In this document: piece by piece, positions 19,132 through 29,984 of the stretch
How the letters are laid out: every line of letters starts with the position of its first letter
Position numbering within the stretch: the first letter of the stretch is position 1
DNA from: Rouxiella sp. WC2420
GTDB taxonomy: Bacteria; Pseudomonadota; Gammaproteobacteria; Enterobacterales; Enterobacteriaceae
Length of the DNA stretch: 64,000 nucleotides
Direction of reading: 5' to 3'
NCBI RefSeq assembly: GCF_041200025.1
Contig: NZ_CP165628.1
Location: forward strand, 3,720,001-3,784,000
Program-made: the position numbers and the translations under genes
Notes under the pieces: model-generated
The model's database searches: none
What the model saw: only the letters and a program-made list of their open reading frames with translations
Told to the model about the DNA's origin: nothing

Positions 19132-22100
19132 TCAGCCTTCAGCAGCAATATCTGCCGCCGAATTTTCCACCGCTGGAAGCTCGGCGGCAAATCCGCGCAG
19201 CCCCACTACGTGTACGTGTTCAGTATTCTGGAACACCTTACGTACCAGCTTGTAGGTGGTGCCTTTCTCGGGACTGATATTTTCCGGCGCTGCAATAATT
19301 AACTGCATCTGCAATCTGTCGCACAGCTCGAACAGCGTAGCGATGGATTTGGCATCCAGACGCGCGGCTTCATCGAGGAACAGCAGGCGACAAGGGGAAA
19401 TGTCCTTGCCGCGCAGACGGCTGGACTCGTCTTCCCAGCTCTGTACTACCATCACCAGAATAGACATACCGGTACCGATCGCCTCACCGGTCGACAGCGC
19501 GCCACTCTCTGCGCGCAGCCAGCCGTCGGAGCCACGGTTAACTTCCACTTCCATCTCGAGATAGTTGCGGTAGTCCAGCAACTCTTCGCCGATGGTCTGC
19601 GGCGTGCGTTGGCCCATATCAATCTGCGGATTGAGGCGCTGATAGAGTTTCGCCAACGCTTCTGAGAAGGTCAGACGATTGCTGGTGAACAAGTCCTGAT
19701 GTTGCTCTTGCTGTTCTGACAATACGTCCAGCAGCCCGGCATGCGCCTCGCGAACGTTTACATTCAAACGAACACTTTTCACCTGTCCAAAGGCCACAGC
19801 CTGTAATCCCTGATTCAGCTGGCGAATACGGTTCTGCTCGCGCTGGATGGTTTTACGGATAATATTGGCCACGCTTTTCGAGCTGATTGCCAGCTGCTGT
19901 TCGCGTGCAGTCAGCTCTTCGGTCAGACGGCCCAGCTCGATTTCCATCTGTTCGATGGCCTCTACCGGATCGTCGGTACGAATAATATCCTGACGAATAC
20001 GTTCGCGCAGATGCTGATAAACCGCAATGTAGAACTGAATTTTACGCTCAGGACGTTTCGGATCTTCCGACAGACGCAGCACATCGCGAAGATGTTCGTT
20101 GTCTGAAACGGCCAGACGCAGCGCGCCCAGTGATTTATCCGACATAGAACGCAGCTCGTCGCCGTCCATATAGGCCAGCTCGCGGCGATGAAGGCGACGT
20201 TCGACGCCGTTGTCTTTCACCAAACGCATCACCGCACACCAGCCAGCCTTCGCTGTGACTACGTGCTCACGGCTCTGGTGATAATCACGCTCAAGCTTGC
20301 GCAATTTCTTCTGCAAATTGTCCATCTCGGCTTCGCAGAAGGTAATCTGTTTTTCCAGCTGGTTGCAGCGCGCACGGTTGGTGCTCAGCATCTGATGCAG
20401 TTCGTCACGACGAGCGCGGGAACGGGCCTCAGCGTTTGGATCGGCTGGAACACCAATGTCCTGCAGCTCTTGCCCAAGCTCTTTGAGCATGTCGCGCTTG
20501 GCTTCGAACGAGCTTTTCAACGAGGCCAGAAGCTGGCTGTATTGAGTCAGCTGAGTTTGATGCTGACGCACCTGTTCACGGGCACGGCTGCGCTCCGCTT
20601 CGGCACTTTCTAAACGGTTACGCAGCTTGTCGTTGAGATCCGAGTTTTCGGTCAACATGCCGGCAGAGTCGGTATAGCTGAAGTGCGCGCGACGCTGAAC
20701 CACCTCCGTCAAGGAAAACGCCTGCTGCTTGGCCAGACGCTGAGCGTGCTGCGCCTGTGCGTAATCTTCCTTTAACTGCTCGTGTTGCTCCGGGTCGCTT
20801 TGCAGCACGGAAACCAGCGGCTCCAGCTTGCCTAACGAAACACCGTGCTGCTGAATAAAGCGCGCAGAGTCCTGGGCTTCGTCCAGCTCGTCGCGAAGCT
20901 CTTCCACGCGATCAGTGAGTGTTTCATCACACAGCAGGCCAACGCGCGGTTGCAGCTTGTTCAGTAAAGCCGCAGCTTCTTTCGACTGTTCATACTGCTG
21001 GCGTTGCTGCTGATTCTGACCTTCGTGAGCACTCAAAGCGCGTTCAAGCTCGCCGCGACGGCCACTCAGTGAGCGGATGTCTGCTTCAGGATCGGAATCA
21101 AAAGCTACCGCAAGATGGCTGCCGATAAAGCGACTGAATGCCTGATGCAAACGCTGAATTTTTTGTACGTCGAACGACAGGTTGGCATAGCGTTCTGACA
21201 GCGTTTCACGTTCTTTATTTAACACTTCCAGGCGATTTTCACGCGCGGCACGGCCAAACAGCGGCACCTCAGGGAAGTGGGAATAACGCCATTGACGATC
21301 GCCGGTTTTCACCAGCACCGCTTTTTGCATCTCTTCGACCGCAAATACGCTGTCATCAAATGACTGCGGATCGCCCTCAACCAGGTAAAGGTCTTCCGGG
21401 CAGTCATCGAGGCCGTCTAGCTGATCGCGGATGCGCGACAGGTCAGGAACCACGATCGCATGACGCGACGGGCCATACAGCGCGGAGAAGTAAGGCGCAT
21501 CGTCAATGGTTACGTCGTCATAAATTTCGGACAGCAGCACACCGCCAAAACGCTCGGCCAGTGCAATCATGCGCGGATCCTCAGCGCCGCTCGGCTGGCT
21601 CAGGCGAGTGATCTGCCCTTCAATCTTGCGTTTGCGGGCAGCGACCTGGTCGCGTTCAACCGTGGTATCGCGCTCGGTTTCCAGCAGCTGCTGCATGAAC
21701 TCGGTCACCTGCTGGCTACTTTCCAGCGGCTCTTTGCTCTGTTCGCTTAGTTGGCTCAGGGCATCCTGCGCAGCCAGCCACACTGGGGCGCGGGTAGTCA
21801 GCTCGCGAATACGTGCCTGTATCTGTTCCAGCTCCTGGCGCATTTCCATGCGACGTTCGCCGGCTTGCGAAACGGTCACCGACAACTCTTCGATCTGCAC
21901 GTCGAGTTCGCGCTGAAGTTCATCGAGATCTTCAGGCTGCACGTCCTGCCCAGTGCGTTTGCAGAATTCTTGCAGCTGGCGCTCGGCGTCTTGCTGCTCG
22001 CGCAAACGCCCTTCCAGCTCGGTCAAACGCATGCGCAGCGGCTCAACGCGTTCAGACTGATGCTGCTGGGAAGACCAATCGCGCAGCAGTTCGCGGGCAG

Positions 22101-23589
22101 TCTGCCAGGCTTCACTGCGGCTAACTTCACCTGCGATTTTCACCACCAGCTGATAAGCGTTTTCAAACTGGCTGTGTGCGGCCTGCGCCACACTCATTTT
22201 CTGCTCGAGCTGCAACAGGATATCAGTCGCTTCCTGTTCACGTCCGTGGAAGGTTTCAAGCCAGTCTTCGCTATTGGCGATACTCAAATCTGGCAGCTGG
22301 CACAGCTCGCGGGCACGCTCGATAGCCTGCAACGCTTGCTGATACTGAATAGCACGGGTCTGTTGAACGTCGAGTGCCTGCTGGTAGTCGGCCAACTGAC
22401 TTTTAAGCTCATCCACTTCAAGCTCGGCGGCTTCGGCACGGGCTTCGTGCTCGGCGTGCAGCTCGCTAGATTCGGCAACGACTTCATTCTGCTCTTCAAG
22501 GCGATAGGTCAGCTCTTCCAGATCAGACTGATAACGTTCGATTTTTTCCTGCTGGCGCATCGCGGTCTGCACCAGATTCAGGTGATCGCTGGCGGCCTGA
22601 TAATCAGTTTCAAGATCGCTCTGCGATCCACTTTGCTCTGCAAGCTCGCGCGCCATTTCGACGTGGCGATATTGTTCACCGGCCAGCTGTTTACGACTGC
22701 TCAGGAGTTCATTACGCAGTACCAACGCGCCGTCGAGATGAATACGACGCTCATTGGCGTGGCGCATGTAGTCGGCGGCTACGTATGAAGTTGCTTCTGA
22801 AATCAGATGCTTGAACAGGTCACGGTCAGACTGCGTAACGCGTATTGCTTCCAGCGTCATGCGGTTTTCACGCAGTGCGGCTTCCATATCCTGGAATGCC
22901 TTTCGCACGCCGCTGTTTTCCGGTAACAAATAGTCACGCAGCGATCGGGTAATGGCGCTGGAGATCCCGCCGTACAGCGAGGCCTCAATCAGGCGATAAA
23001 ATTTGCTGCGATCCGCAGCCGAGCGCAGGCGACGTGGGATCACACCCAAGTCAAACATCAGCGAGTGATAGTCGGTAATGGAGTTAAACTGCTTGAACTG
23101 CACTCCTTCCATCTCTTCTACGCGCTCTTTCAACTCTTGCAGAGACAGCACGCGCGCCTGGCGCTCGCCCACGGTTTCGGTAAGAATTTCCGTTGGTTGA
23201 ACCGCGGTTGGCAACCCCTGAATGGTGAAAGGTTTGATATCAACCTTGCGATCGCGTCCGGCAATTTGCTGCAGGCGCACGCCAACAATCACGCGCTGGT
23301 GGCGCGAGTTAACCACGTCGAGGGTCGAATAACACACCCCGGCGCGCAGCTTGCCGTGTAGACCTCTGTCGCGGGAACCTGAGGTTGCCCCTGCTTCGGT
23401 GGTGTTACGAAAGTGCAGCAGGGTTAAATCAGGGATAAGCGCCGTGACAAACGCGGCCATGGTGGTTGACTTACCGGCTCCGTTACCACCGGACAGCGTG
23501 GTCACCAGCGCATCGAGGTCAAAGGTGCGGGCAAAAAAACCGTTCCAGTTAACCAGCGTCAGCGAGCGAAATTTACCGCGTTCAATCAT
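19132..23589 (-). CDS. mukB: chromosome condensin MukB
   Basis: MukB is the SMC-like ATPase of the gammaproteobacterial condensin; it loops and organises the chromosome with MukE and MukF and binds topoisomerase IV. The 1485 residues (E. coli 1486) show Walker [10 protein letters not shown] (34-42), two long coiled-coil arms rich in Glu, Gln and Arg, a hinge in the middle (near [16 protein letters not shown]), the ABC signature [10 protein letters not shown] and Walker [12 protein letters not shown] near the C-terminus. The extreme C-terminal tail ([16 protein letters not shown]) differs from E. coli. It overlaps mukE by 4 bp and is the last gene of its operon. Confidence 0.98.
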   Translation of the reverse strand: MIERGKFRSLTLVNWNGFFARTFDLDALVTTLSGGNGAGKSTTMAAFVTALIPDLTLLHFRNTTEAGATSGSRDRGLHGKLRAGVCYSTLDVVNSRHQRVIVGVRLQQIAGRDRKVDIKPFTIQGLPTAVQPTEILTETVGERQARVLSLQELKERVEEMEGVQFKQFNSITDYHSLMFDLGVIPRRLRSAADRSKFYRLIEASLYGGISSAITRSLRDYLLPENSGVRKAFQDMEAALRENRMTLEAIRVTQSDRDLFKHLISEATSYVAADYMRHANERRIHLDGALVLRNELLSSRKQLAGEQYRHVEMARELAEQSGSQSDLETDYQAASDHLNLVQTAMRQQEKIERYQSDLEELTYRLEEQNEVVAESSELHAEHEARAEAAELEVDELKSQLADYQQALDVQQTRAIQYQQALQAIERARELCQLPDLSIANSEDWLETFHGREQEATDILLQLEQKMSVAQAAHSQFENAYQLVVKIAGEVSRSEAWQTARELLRDWSSQQHQSERVEPLRMRLTELEGRLREQQDAERQLQEFCKRTGQDVQPEDLDELQRELDVQIEELSVTVSQAGERRMEMRQELEQIQARIRELTTRAPVWLAAQDALSQLSEQSKEPLESSQQVTEFMQQLLETERDTTVERDQVAARKRKIEGQITRLSQPSGAEDPRMIALAERFGGVLLSEIYDDVTIDDAPYFSALYGPSRHAIVVPDLSRIRDQLDGLDDCPEDLYLVEGDPQSFDDSVFAVEEMQKAVLVKTGDRQWRYSHFPEVPLFGRAARENRLEVLNKERETLSERYANLSFDVQKIQRLHQAFSRFIGSHLAVAFDSDPEADIRSLSGRRGELERALSAHEGQNQQQRQQYEQSKEAAALLNKLQPRVGLLCDETLTDRVEELRDELDEAQDSARFIQQHGVSLGKLEPLVSVLQSDPEQHEQLKEDYAQAQHAQRLAKQQAFSLTEVVQRRAHFSYTDSAGMLTENSDLNDKLRNRLESAEAERSRAREQVRQHQTQLTQYSQLLASLKSSFEAKRDMLKELGQELQDIGVPADPNAEARSRARRDELHQMLSTNRARCNQLEKQITFCEAEMDNLQKKLRKLERDYHQSREHVVTAKAGWCAVMRLVKDNGVERRLHRRELAYMDGDELRSMSDKSLGALRLAVSDNEHLRDVLRLSEDPKRPERKIQFYIAVYQHLRERIRQDIIRTDDPVEAIEQMEIELGRLTEELTAREQQLAISSKSVANIIRKTIQREQNRIRQLNQGLQAVAFGQVKSVRLNVNVREAHAGLLDVLSEQQEQHQDLFTSNRLTFSEALAKLYQRLNPQIDMGQRTPQTIGEELLDYRNYLEMEVEVNRGSDGWLRAESGALSTGEAIGTGMSILVMVVQSWEDESSRLRGKDISPCRLLFLDEAARLDAKSIATLFELCDRLQMQLIIAAPENISPEKGTTYKLVRKVFQNTEHVHVVGLRGFAAELPAVENSAADIAAEG

Positions 23590-24314
23590 TCGTGTTCATC
23601 CTCTGCACCTTCTGGCCCATTGTCTGCCTGCGCTTCGCTCTCGTCATTTTCATCATTGAGCAACAGGCTGTTTTCAATTGGCATCGCTTCGCCGTCACGG
23701 ATCATTCGCAGCTGCGCTTCGCGGGCATCATCACCGCTGCGCACATCTGCTCCAAAGCGAAACACGGCTTCGGTGATTCTGAATTTGGTGCTGTCGGCAC
23801 CTATGAAATAAACCATGCCAAGTCGGCGTAAACGGTTGAGTGAAGTTCTTACTTTTTCCTGAAGTTTTTGTCTATCGAGATCTGAACCCGTAGAACGCTG
23901 GTTGACATACTTCAGCAGTTTGCTTTCATCAGCCAGACTCAGCAATTCATCATATAACTCTTGTTGAGTAAAAATGCCTTCATGCGCCAGACGTTCCGGG
24001 CTAAGGTACAGATAACAAAGAATTTTACCTACCATCATGTCCAGCTCAGACAATACTGAACGTGGGATAAGCGTGGTTGAACGCGGGCGCAGATAGAAGA
24101 AGCCTTCCGGTGCGCGGATCAACTCAACGCTGTAACGGCTGTAAAATTGTTCGATTTCGTCCTGATAATCCATCAGGAAAGCGTGGTTATCCAATTCATC
24201 AATTCCGATATGACGGCCAGAACGAAGCTGACTGTCGAGAGCCGGGAACAGAGAATTAGCCAACGCCTGTGCCAGCTTTGCTGGCATTATTTGTTCAATA
24301 TTTGTCGATGACAT
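23586..24314 (-). CDS. mukE: condensin subunit MukE
   Basis: MukE is the KITE-type winged-helix subunit that bridges MukF and MukB and regulates MukB DNA binding. The start at 24314 ([16 protein letters not shown]) matches the E. coli N-terminus and gives 242 residues; an internal ATG at 24287 would give 233. The frame runs 40 codons further upstream inside mukF without support. This start overlaps the mukF 3' end by 20 bp, and the stop overlaps the mukB start by 4 bp, so the subunits are translationally coupled. The acidic C-terminus ([21 protein letters not shown] region) is variable in the family. Confidence 0.95.
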   Translation of the reverse strand: MSSTNIEQIMPAKLAQALANSLFPALDSQLRSGRHIGIDELDNHAFLMDYQDEIEQFYSRYSVELIRAPEGFFYLRPRSTTLIPRSVLSELDMMVGKILCYLYLSPERLAHEGIFTQQELYDELLSLADESKLLKYVNQRSTGSDLDRQKLQEKVRTSLNRLRRLGMVYFIGADSTKFRITEAVFRFGADVRSGDDAREAQLRMIRDGEAMPIENSLLLNDENDESEAQADNGPEGAEDEHE

Positions 24315-25620
24315 GGGCCTGCACCTTGGCTCCGTAATCATTGATTGCCTGCCACTGTGCTGGCAACCCTGAAAAATCTGCTTCAGCCACACCAAGGCGT
24401 ACTGCCTGGTCGACCATAATTCGCGCCACGTCAAAATGGCGCACGCGTGGATACTGTTCGAGATAGTCGCGCATCACCAGTCCCAGATTCAGCGGCACTT
24501 TATCTTGCTGATAAATCAGCAAGGCTTTTTCAATCAGCGCCGCAAGCTGTTCGCGGATTTCACTAAACTCTTCAAACTCGAGATTCGCCGGCAGTTCGCC
24601 GGTCACTTCGTCACTTCGCAGTGCCAGCTCTTCGTCGCGCATGTCAAGAAGTCGATCGGCATTGGCAAAGGTGAGTGTCCACGGATTATCAAAATAGTTT
24701 TGCACCGAGAGGCGAAGGCGCTGGGCGAACACGCGATTTTTGTCCATGTCGATGGCAGTACGAATAAACTTGTGTACGTGGCGGTCGTAGCCAATCCAGA
24801 GATCGATTGCCTGTTGACCCCAGCTGGTAATTCGGTCCAGCTTGTTTTGCAGGTCATAAACCAGCTTGTCTATAAAGCCAAGATCTTCCGGACCGGTCAT
24901 GGTCGCGTCCTGAATCCGCAACAGGTGGGCTTGCAGCAGATCGCCCGCAGCTTCCAGCGTATCCTGAAGCTCGCGCAAAGTTCCCGACGTTTCAGACAGC
25001 AATAGTTCACAGCTGGAAATTGCCGCACGCCAGTCTTTGCTGAGCAGCGCCGCGATGTCGTCTTTCACACCTTGCTGCTGCTCGTCCATGATGCGTTGGG
25101 TCATGTCGATGCTGTCAAAAATTTCAGCCACGGAGTATTTCAGAGGGGCAAACACATTGCGATGCCAGTGGAACTCATCGCCACCTTCATCGGCCGCATC
25201 CGCTGCGCGTTTTAGTTCCTGAGCAACAATCGATAACTGCATTGACAGTCGCAGCGTGGAAAACTCACGCTGGCGAATATAGTAATCGGTAATGCCAATC
25301 CCAAGCGGTGTTAAACGATAAATTGCGTTGCCGTCAGCCAGTTCACTGACAAAACGGTTGATCAATCGTTGACGCACCATGTCATTGATGGCGTTGTTGG
25401 CACGTACGGCAATCGTCTCGTTGGTTTGCTCAAACCCTTTGCTGACGTGGCGAAAAGCATCAATCAGTTCGCCCTCGCTCATTTCTCCATCAAGACGCTC
25501 GCCGTTTAACGTGGCAATCGCCAGAAGAAAGGCGAGTCGCTCCGTCGGCAATGAAATTGAGAAATCATTTTTACGTGCCCAGGCGACCAGTTCAGGGACA
25601 GTCTGGGAAAATTCACTCAT
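24295..25620 (-). CDS. mukF: condensin kleisin subunit MukF
   Basis: MukF is the kleisin of the MukBEF complex: its N-terminal winged helix dimerises, the middle binds MukE dimers, and the C-terminal winged helix caps the MukB head. The 441 residues align end to end with E. coli MukF (440), with N-terminal [20 protein letters not shown] and C-terminal [12 protein letters not shown] essentially unchanged. Its start overlaps the cmoM stop by 4 bp, completing a four-gene overlapping operon cmoM-mukF-mukE-mukB as in E. coli. Confidence 0.97.
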   Translation of the reverse strand: MSEFSQTVPELVAWARKNDFSISLPTERLAFLLAIATLNGERLDGEMSEGELIDAFRHVSKGFEQTNETIAVRANNAINDMVRQRLINRFVSELADGNAIYRLTPLGIGITDYYIRQREFSTLRLSMQLSIVAQELKRAADAADEGGDEFHWHRNVFAPLKYSVAEIFDSIDMTQRIMDEQQQGVKDDIAALLSKDWRAAISSCELLLSETSGTLRELQDTLEAAGDLLQAHLLRIQDATMTGPEDLGFIDKLVYDLQNKLDRITSWGQQAIDLWIGYDRHVHKFIRTAIDMDKNRVFAQRLRLSVQNYFDNPWTLTFANADRLLDMRDEELALRSDEVTGELPANLEFEEFSEIREQLAALIEKALLIYQQDKVPLNLGLVMRDYLEQYPRVRHFDVARIMVDQAVRLGVAEADFSGLPAQWQAINDYGAKVQAHVIDKY

Positions 25621-26483
25621 AATTCGTCCTTCCGATCGGGTTTGTGCGCCATCACGTGAATATAACGCCCCAAACTAACAAAAGGCTCCTGTCGGCAATA
25701 ACGCTGTTCCAGCGCCAGAAGCTCGTCAAAATCCTGCTTATGCTGTTGCCTGTTTCGCAGATAATCGTGAAACACTCTTACACCGGTTTTGCCGGTAATC
25801 TGCAATCCCATCTCTTCTAGCCACTGGTAAACCTGATTGGGTTCCAGCGGGTAATCGGGGAGCAACGAGCTTTTTTTTATTTTGGGTAACCCTGCTTCGA
25901 CATGGCCAAAATTCCCCAACACCATGTGGCGCATCAGTAAACCATTGACGTTATAAAACATCAAAGATATAGCGCCGCCGGGCAACAGACAGTCGTTCAA
26001 GGCCTGAAGTGCCTGTTGAGGTTCCGCCAGCCATTCGATTACAGCATGAAACAATATCAGATCAACCGGCTGTTCCAAATACTGCGCAACGTCCTGAGCC
26101 GGACATTGTACAAATTGCATGTTGTCGCTCACACCTTTTTCGGCGGCCGCGGCCTTCGCCCGCTTGATCATCTCACCTGAAAGATCGCACAACAATACCT
26201 GATGTCCTAAAGCGGCCAATTCGCAGGCCATCTGACCTTCGCCGCCGCCGGCGTCAAGTATACGCAAAGGGCGTTGGGGAAGCTCGGTTAAAAGCTGTCG
26301 CAGGTCTTGTCCGAGGACAGCCTGACGAATCTGCCCTTTCGTCGTCCCATAGATATTGCGCGAAAATTTTTCTGCCATATCATCGAAGTTACGGCCCTGA
26401 GGTGATGGTTGTTCTACCTCGATACGTTTTTTCTTGCTCAATTGTTTGCTTTTACCCTGGGTATTACCCTTATTGATTGGCAT
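25617..26483 (-). CDS. cmoM: tRNA 5-carboxymethoxyuridine methyltransferase
   Basis: CmoM (SmtA) methylates cmo5U34 to its methyl ester in a subset of tRNAs, using SAM. SAM motif I is [32 protein letters not shown] marks the conserved N-terminal region. The ORF is 288 residues, about 27 more than E. coli (261). The extra part is a lysine-rich lead ([16 protein letters not shown]) before the conserved start, with no Shine-Dalgarno at its ATG. No other ATG or GTG exists before the conserved region (a TTG at codon 15 does), so the lead may be real. First gene of the muk operon. Confidence 0.93.
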   Translation of the reverse strand: MPINKGNTQGKSKQLSKKKRIEVEQPSPQGRNFDDMAEKFSRNIYGTTKGQIRQAVLGQDLRQLLTELPQRPLRILDAGGGEGQMACELAALGHQVLLCDLSGEMIKRAKAAAAEKGVSDNMQFVQCPAQDVAQYLEQPVDLILFHAVIEWLAEPQQALQALNDCLLPGGAISLMFYNVNGLLMRHMVLGNFGHVEAGLPKIKKSSLLPDYPLEPNQVYQWLEEMGLQITGKTGVRVFHDYLRNRQQHKQDFDELLALEQRYCRQEPFVSLGRYIHVMAHKPDRKDEL

Positions 26484-26495
26484 CGCGCCATTAAG

Positions 26496-26524
26496 TTGAC
26501 CGGGTATGGAAGAACCGCTTAATC
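26496..26524 (+). promoter_or_regulatory. candidate elyC promoter
   Basis: TTGACC (26496-26501) and TTAATC (26519-26524) are spaced 17 bp. A 13-bp palindrome CCGAGAATCTCGG (26566-26578) lies downstream in the leader, about 40 bp before the elyC ATG, and could be an operator or small hairpin. Confidence 0.4.
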
Positions 26525-26617
26525 TGCTATTTTGGCACAGCCTGACCTAGAATAAATCATCCTGACCGAGAATCTCGGCCGGATGGCGTTTTTTCACCCA
26601 AAAGGAAGTAAAAACCG

Positions 26618-27415
26618 ATGCTTTTTATCCTGAAAAAGATTGTAGGCAGTCTCCTGATGCCTCTGCCCTTTTTGTTGTCTCTGATGGCGTTGGCACTGTT
26701 TTTACTGTGGTTCACCCGCAGACAAAAAACAGGGAAAGTTATTTTTTTATTCAGTTGGCTATGTCTTGGGCTGCTAAGCCTGCAACCTGTTGCTGATAGC
26801 CTGCTACGACAGTTTGAAAATACTTATGATACCTATCACGGTCAGGGTCCAGTCGACTATGTAGTGGTGCTGGGTGGTGGCTATACTTATAACCCCAAAT
26901 GGGCGCCGAGTTCGAATCTGATTGATAACCAGTTACCGCGTCTCACTGAGGGTGTCAGGATTTATCTGATGAATCCAGGTTCCAAGATGATTTTCACCGG
27001 CGCAGCAGCGTTTACTAATCCGAAAAGTAACGCTGAAGTGGGCGCGTTGACAGCAGAAAGCCTGGGCGTTCCGGCCAAAGATATTATTATTCTCGACCAG
27101 CCTCTGGATACTCGTGCCGAAGCAAAAGAGGTGGCAAAACGCATTGGACATCAGCCTTTCGTTTTAGTGACATCAGCGAATCATTTGCCGCGCGCAATGG
27201 AGTTTTTCCACCAGCAGGGACTTTCGCCAATTCCGGGTCCGGCCAATCAAATGGCTATCGACTCGCCGATGGAACCTTGGGAGAGAGTCATCCCTCAGCC
27301 ACTGTATTTAGTGCATAGCGAACGTTTCTGGTACGAGTTTGTCGGGAGAGTCTGGCAATTCATCACCGACAAAGTGTCAGGAAGCGACCCTCAGCCCACC
27401 AGCACGGGAAATTAA
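26618..27415 (+). CDS. elyC: envelope biogenesis factor ElyC
   Basis: ElyC (YcbC, DUF218) is an inner-membrane protein needed for peptidoglycan synthesis at low temperature, thought to act in undecaprenyl carrier metabolism. The 265-residue protein has two N-terminal hydrophobic spans (LPFLLSLMALALFLLWF and VIFLFSWLCLGLLSLQPV) and then the DUF218 domain: VDYVVVLGGGYT, PGSKMIFTGAAAF, VTSANHLPRAMEFF. AAAAGGAAG precedes the ATG. It is divergent from cmoM and convergent with kdsB. ycbJ, which follows elyC in E. coli, is absent. Confidence 0.93.
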   Translation: MLFILKKIVGSLLMPLPFLLSLMALALFLLWFTRRQKTGKVIFLFSWLCLGLLSLQPVADSLLRQFENTYDTYHGQGPVDYVVVLGGGYTYNPKWAPSSNLIDNQLPRLTEGVRIYLMNPGSKMIFTGAAAFTNPKSNAEVGALTAESLGVPAKDIIILDQPLDTRAEAKEVAKRIGHQPFVLVTSANHLPRAMEFFHQQGLSPIPGPANQMAIDSPMEPWERVIPQPLYLVHSERFWYEFVGRVWQFITDKVSGSDPQPTSTGN

Positions 27416-27442
27416 CAACGGGGATTTATTTCGGCAGAATAT

Positions 27443-27468
27443 TGTACCGTTCAGGGAAGAACGGTACA
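27443..27468. terminator. hairpin between convergent elyC and kdsB
   Basis: A 10-bp perfect stem TGTACCGTTC / GAACGGTACA with a 6-nt AGGGAA loop. It lacks a strong T-run on either side, so termination efficiency is uncertain, but the position between convergent genes fits. Confidence 0.6.
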
Positions 27469-27487
27469 TAAAGCAGTTCAGAAAAGA

Positions 27488-28240
27488 TTATTTATTGGTA
27501 AAAAAATCGCGCACGCGCTGCAAATCTTCTGGAGTATCAACGCCTACAGAAGGTATAGCCTTCGCTACGGCAACGTGGATCTTCTCGCCATACCACAGCA
27601 CGCGCAACTGCTCCAATAGCTCAATCTTCTCAAGCTGGCTCGGCTCCCATGCCACGTAACGGCGAATAAAACCGGCGCGATAGGCGTAAATTCCGATGTG
27701 GCGCAGGAAGGCATCACCGATGATTTCTTTTGAAACGGCAAAACGTTCACGATCCCAAGGAATGGCTGCACGAGAAAAATACAGCGCAAAGCCCTGAGCA
27801 TCCATTACCACCTTGACTGCATTAGGGTTAAACGCTTCTTCCGCGTCGGTAATCGGTACCGCCAAAGTCGCCATGCCTGCAGCGCACCGGGCGAGGTTGT
27901 CAGCGACCTGACGCACGATTACCGGCGGTATTAATGGCTCATCGCCCTGCACATTAACGATAATTTCATCGTCGGCAAAACCACACAGCTCGATAACCTC
28001 TGCCAGCCGCTCGGTACCTGACTGGTGATCGGGACGGGTCATGCAAACTTCACCACCCGCCAACTCAACCGCGATTTTAACGTCAGGATGGTCGGTCGCC
28101 ACAATCACGCGTTTGGCTCCCGATTCTCGAGCGCGCTCCATCACGTGCACTATCATTGGCTTGCCATTAATGTCGGCCAGCGGTTTACCCGGCAGGCGGC
28201 TCGACGCATAGCGAGCTGGAATAATGGCAACAAAACTCAT
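27488..28240 (-). CDS. kdsB: CMP-Kdo synthetase
   Basis: KdsB activates Kdo with CTP to CMP-Kdo for the inner core of lipopolysaccharide. The 250-residue protein opens with the nucleotidyltransferase motif [19 protein letters not shown] and has NVQGDEPLI and [11 protein letters not shown] near the ends, as in E. coli (248). Its ATG overlaps the ycaR stop by 4 bp, so the two genes form a unit. It acts upstream of Kdo transfer to lipid A, whose enzymes LpxK and MsbA are encoded nearby. Confidence 0.97.
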   Translation of the reverse strand: MSFVAIIPARYASSRLPGKPLADINGKPMIVHVMERARESGAKRVIVATDHPDVKIAVELAGGEVCMTRPDHQSGTERLAEVIELCGFADDEIIVNVQGDEPLIPPVIVRQVADNLARCAAGMATLAVPITDAEEAFNPNAVKVVMDAQGFALYFSRAAIPWDRERFAVSKEIIGDAFLRHIGIYAYRAGFIRRYVAWEPSQLEKIELLEQLRVLWYGEKIHVAVAKAIPSVGVDTPEDLQRVRDFFTNK

Positions 28241-28419
28241 GGATGGATCTCGTCGGCAGACAATGAACGGGCTTCAACTTCGAGCAGCACCGGAATACCA
28301 TCACGAACCGGGTAAGCCAAACCATCGGCTTTACAGACAAGTTCCTGAGATTCTTTATTAAAGTACAATTTTCCGTTGCAGACTGGGCAAGCAACAATTT
28401 CAAGTAAACGATGGTCCAT
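28237..28419 (-). CDS. ycaR: Trm112/UPF0434-family small protein YcaR
   Basis: This 60-residue protein has the Trm112-like fold signature: [11 protein letters not shown], then [20 protein letters not shown]. Only three cysteines are present (Cys12, Cys15, Cys31), so zinc binding may be incomplete. The function in enterobacteria is not settled. GGAGG lies 5 nt before the ATG, and the stop overlaps kdsB, an arrangement that is very widely conserved. Confidence 0.93.
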   Translation of the reverse strand: MDHRLLEIVACPVCNGKLYFNKESQELVCKADGLAYPVRDGIPVLLEVEARSLSADEIHP

Positions 28420-28556
28420 AATTCCTCCGTGAGGCGTAAAAGAGCACTCACTCTGTATCGAAAAGCCGACAGCAGGTAAGCCATTATGGTGACAGAGAAT
28501 AGCACAGCGACTACCTGCCGTTAACTATCCTGACGGAAGAAGTTTTTGAGTGAATA

Positions 28557-28585
28557 TTGCGAAAACTCAAGAGCAGGCGTATGAT
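28557..28585 (+). promoter_or_regulatory. sigma70 promoter of an intergenic mini-gene
   Basis: TTGCGA (28557-28562) and TATGAT (28580-28585) are separated by exactly 17 bp. The start point should be about 28591-28593. An inverted repeat TTGAGT / ACTCAA (28546-28551 and 28566-28571, approximate) brackets the -35. Confidence 0.65.
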
Positions 28586-28590
28586 TTTTT

Positions 28591-28606
28591 TGTGAGCAAC
28601 ATCACA
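28591..28606. promoter_or_regulatory. CRP-cAMP site with perfect core
   Basis: TGTGAGCAACATCACA matches TGTGA-N6-TCACA at all ten core positions and has A/T flanks on both sides. Relative to the promoter just upstream it covers about +1 to +15, a repressing position. Alternatively its centre is about 60 bp before a start expected from TAAAAT (28647-28652), a class I activating geometry. Confidence 0.75.
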
Positions 28607-28632
28607 TAAAACTGCCATTCAAGAGTGAAGAA

Positions 28633-28683
28633 ATGAAACTTTTCCATAAAATCATCGCTATGTTTGCCAACTACAGTAATTAA
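28633..28683 (+). CDS. 16-codon mini-gene between ycaR and ycaQ
   Basis: The ORF encodes MKLFHKIIAMFANYSN, a short amphipathic, basic peptide, and ends 18 bp before an intrinsic terminator. It lies on the strand opposite both neighbours and has its own promoter and a CRP site, so it is an independent transcription unit of roughly 135 nt. The ribosome binding site is weak (GAGTGAAGAA). It could be a small protein gene, a dual-function RNA, or an sRNA with a chance ORF. I recognise no named homologue. Confidence 0.45.
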   Translation: MKLFHKIIAMFANYSN

Positions 28684-28701
28684 TCTGGTTGAGAGACAGA
28701 T

Positions 28702-28727
28702 AAACGGCTGCCGAATGCAGCCGTTTT
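28702..28727. terminator. terminator of the mini-gene, also facing ycaQ
   Basis: A 10-bp perfect stem AAACGGCTGC / GCAGCCGTTT with a CGAAT loop, followed by TTCAATT. It ends 27 bp from the ycaQ stop codon and, read on the minus strand, can terminate ycaQ. Confidence 0.85.
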
Positions 28728-28754
28728 CAATTCATAGTCCCGTTCAGCAGAATA

Positions 28755-29984
28755 TTATTCCGTCAGATCCCAGCCCTCACCCCAATTCTCAAGAAGCACC
28801 TGTGGAATATTGCCCACGATCACCTGGCTCGCCCCCTGCCAGCAACCAAAACGGCTAATTGCCTGGCGAATATCGCGAGATCGGCGCGATCCGATCTTGA
28901 CGCCGGGTTCAATATGCAGGCTTTTTATTTCCAGGATGCCCGTTTTACGATGCATCTTGGCATCTGTGCGGCCGATGATTTCTCCACGATTGAGGATTGG
29001 TAAGGTGAAATAACCGTATTTTCGCTTGGCCTCGGGGGTATAGCATTCAATCCGGTAATCAAAATTAAACAGCTCCAGCGCTCTTTTTCGATCCCAAACT
29101 ACGGGATCAAAAGGAGAAAGCAGCGTGGTCAAAGTAGAGGTAATTTTTCGCGTCAACGCTTCTTCCAGCAATTTATAACTTGATTGGTGAACAAATAACG
29201 GCTCGGCAAAGCCTTCGACTTGCACAGGCTTTATTACCCCTTCCTCCTGCAACTTGATGGCCAATTGTTTGCCGTTAACTCGTTTGAGTCGATAATAATC
29301 AGCTAACCATTCAATTCTGAAGATACCCAACGCCTCAGCGGATCGACAGAGCATTTCAAACTCGGCGCTCTGCTGGTCCAGTGCCTGTGTGACGTCATCC
29401 CATTCCGGCAAAATATTTTTTCGGAGATCGTAAACGCGATGAAAATTACGGCGCTCCGCCACCATCAACTCACCGCTGGTAAACAGTGTTTCCAGATGGC
29501 GCTTATGCGGTTTCCAGTCCCACCATCCGCTGCTTCCACGCTTGTCGGCAGTAAAGTCGGCAGATCTCACCGGGCCTTTTTCAGCAATGAGCTGCAGCAG
29601 CGCCTGAATATCGGTTTCATGCTCGGCAAACCATGTCGGATTAAATTTCCAGCCCATATTATGTGGATTCAACATCTTGTGACGCAGCAGGCGATAGTCT
29701 TCAATCGGAATAAAACAGGCTTCATGAGCCCAATACTCAAATATTTTGCGGTCGGCGAGAGCAGACTCAAGCCATTCGGAAGGATAGTTACCCAGACGAC
29801 TAAAAAGAACCAGATACGGGCTGCGCGCAACCACGCTAATGGTATCGATTTGCAGTAACGCCATGCGCTGGATAGAAGTAATGACATCTTGCGGGGTAGA
29901 TTGAGTTTTATGGGGGTGTTGCAATTGCTGAGCAGCAAGATGAATCGTGCGAGCGGCAGAAAGAGAAATGCTGTTTGTGGGCAT
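28755..29984 (-). CDS. ycaQ: DNA crosslink-repair glycosylase YcaQ/AlkX
   Basis: YcaQ (AlkX, HTH_42/AlkZ superfamily) excises alkylated bases and unhooks interstrand crosslinks. The 409-residue protein has the catalytic QxD motif in LLQIDTISVVARSPYL, the downstream YWAHEACF and GWKFNPTW, and WDRKRALELFNFDYRIECY typical of the family. Length matches E. coli (410). No strong Shine-Dalgarno precedes the ATG; the bases just upstream (GGATATCGAT) are part of an inverted repeat that could hide the start. In E. coli it lies directly between lpxK and ycaR; here a csp gene and a mini-gene flank it. Confidence 0.93.
   Translation of the reverse strand: MPTNSISLSAARTIHLAAQQLQHPHKTQSTPQDVITSIQRMALLQIDTISVVARSPYLVLFSRLGNYPSEWLESALADRKIFEYWAHEACFIPIEDYRLLRHKMLNPHNMGWKFNPTWFAEHETDIQALLQLIAEKGPVRSADFTADKRGSSGWWDWKPHKRHLETLFTSGELMVAERRNFHRVYDLRKNILPEWDDVTQALDQQSAEFEMLCRSAEALGIFRIEWLADYYRLKRVNGKQLAIKLQEEGVIKPVQVEGFAEPLFVHQSSYKLLEEALTRKITSTLTTLLSPFDPVVWDRKRALELFNFDYRIECYTPEAKRKYGYFTLPILNRGEIIGRTDAKMHRKTGILEIKSLHIEPGVKIGSRRSRDIRQAISRFGCWQGASQVIVGNIPQVLLENWGEGWDLTE

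Noticed and set aside
21751-22788. 345-codon open frame on the plus strand inside mukB
   Set aside because: Antisense to a clearly coding coiled-coil region; low-complexity composition mirrors the mukB codons.
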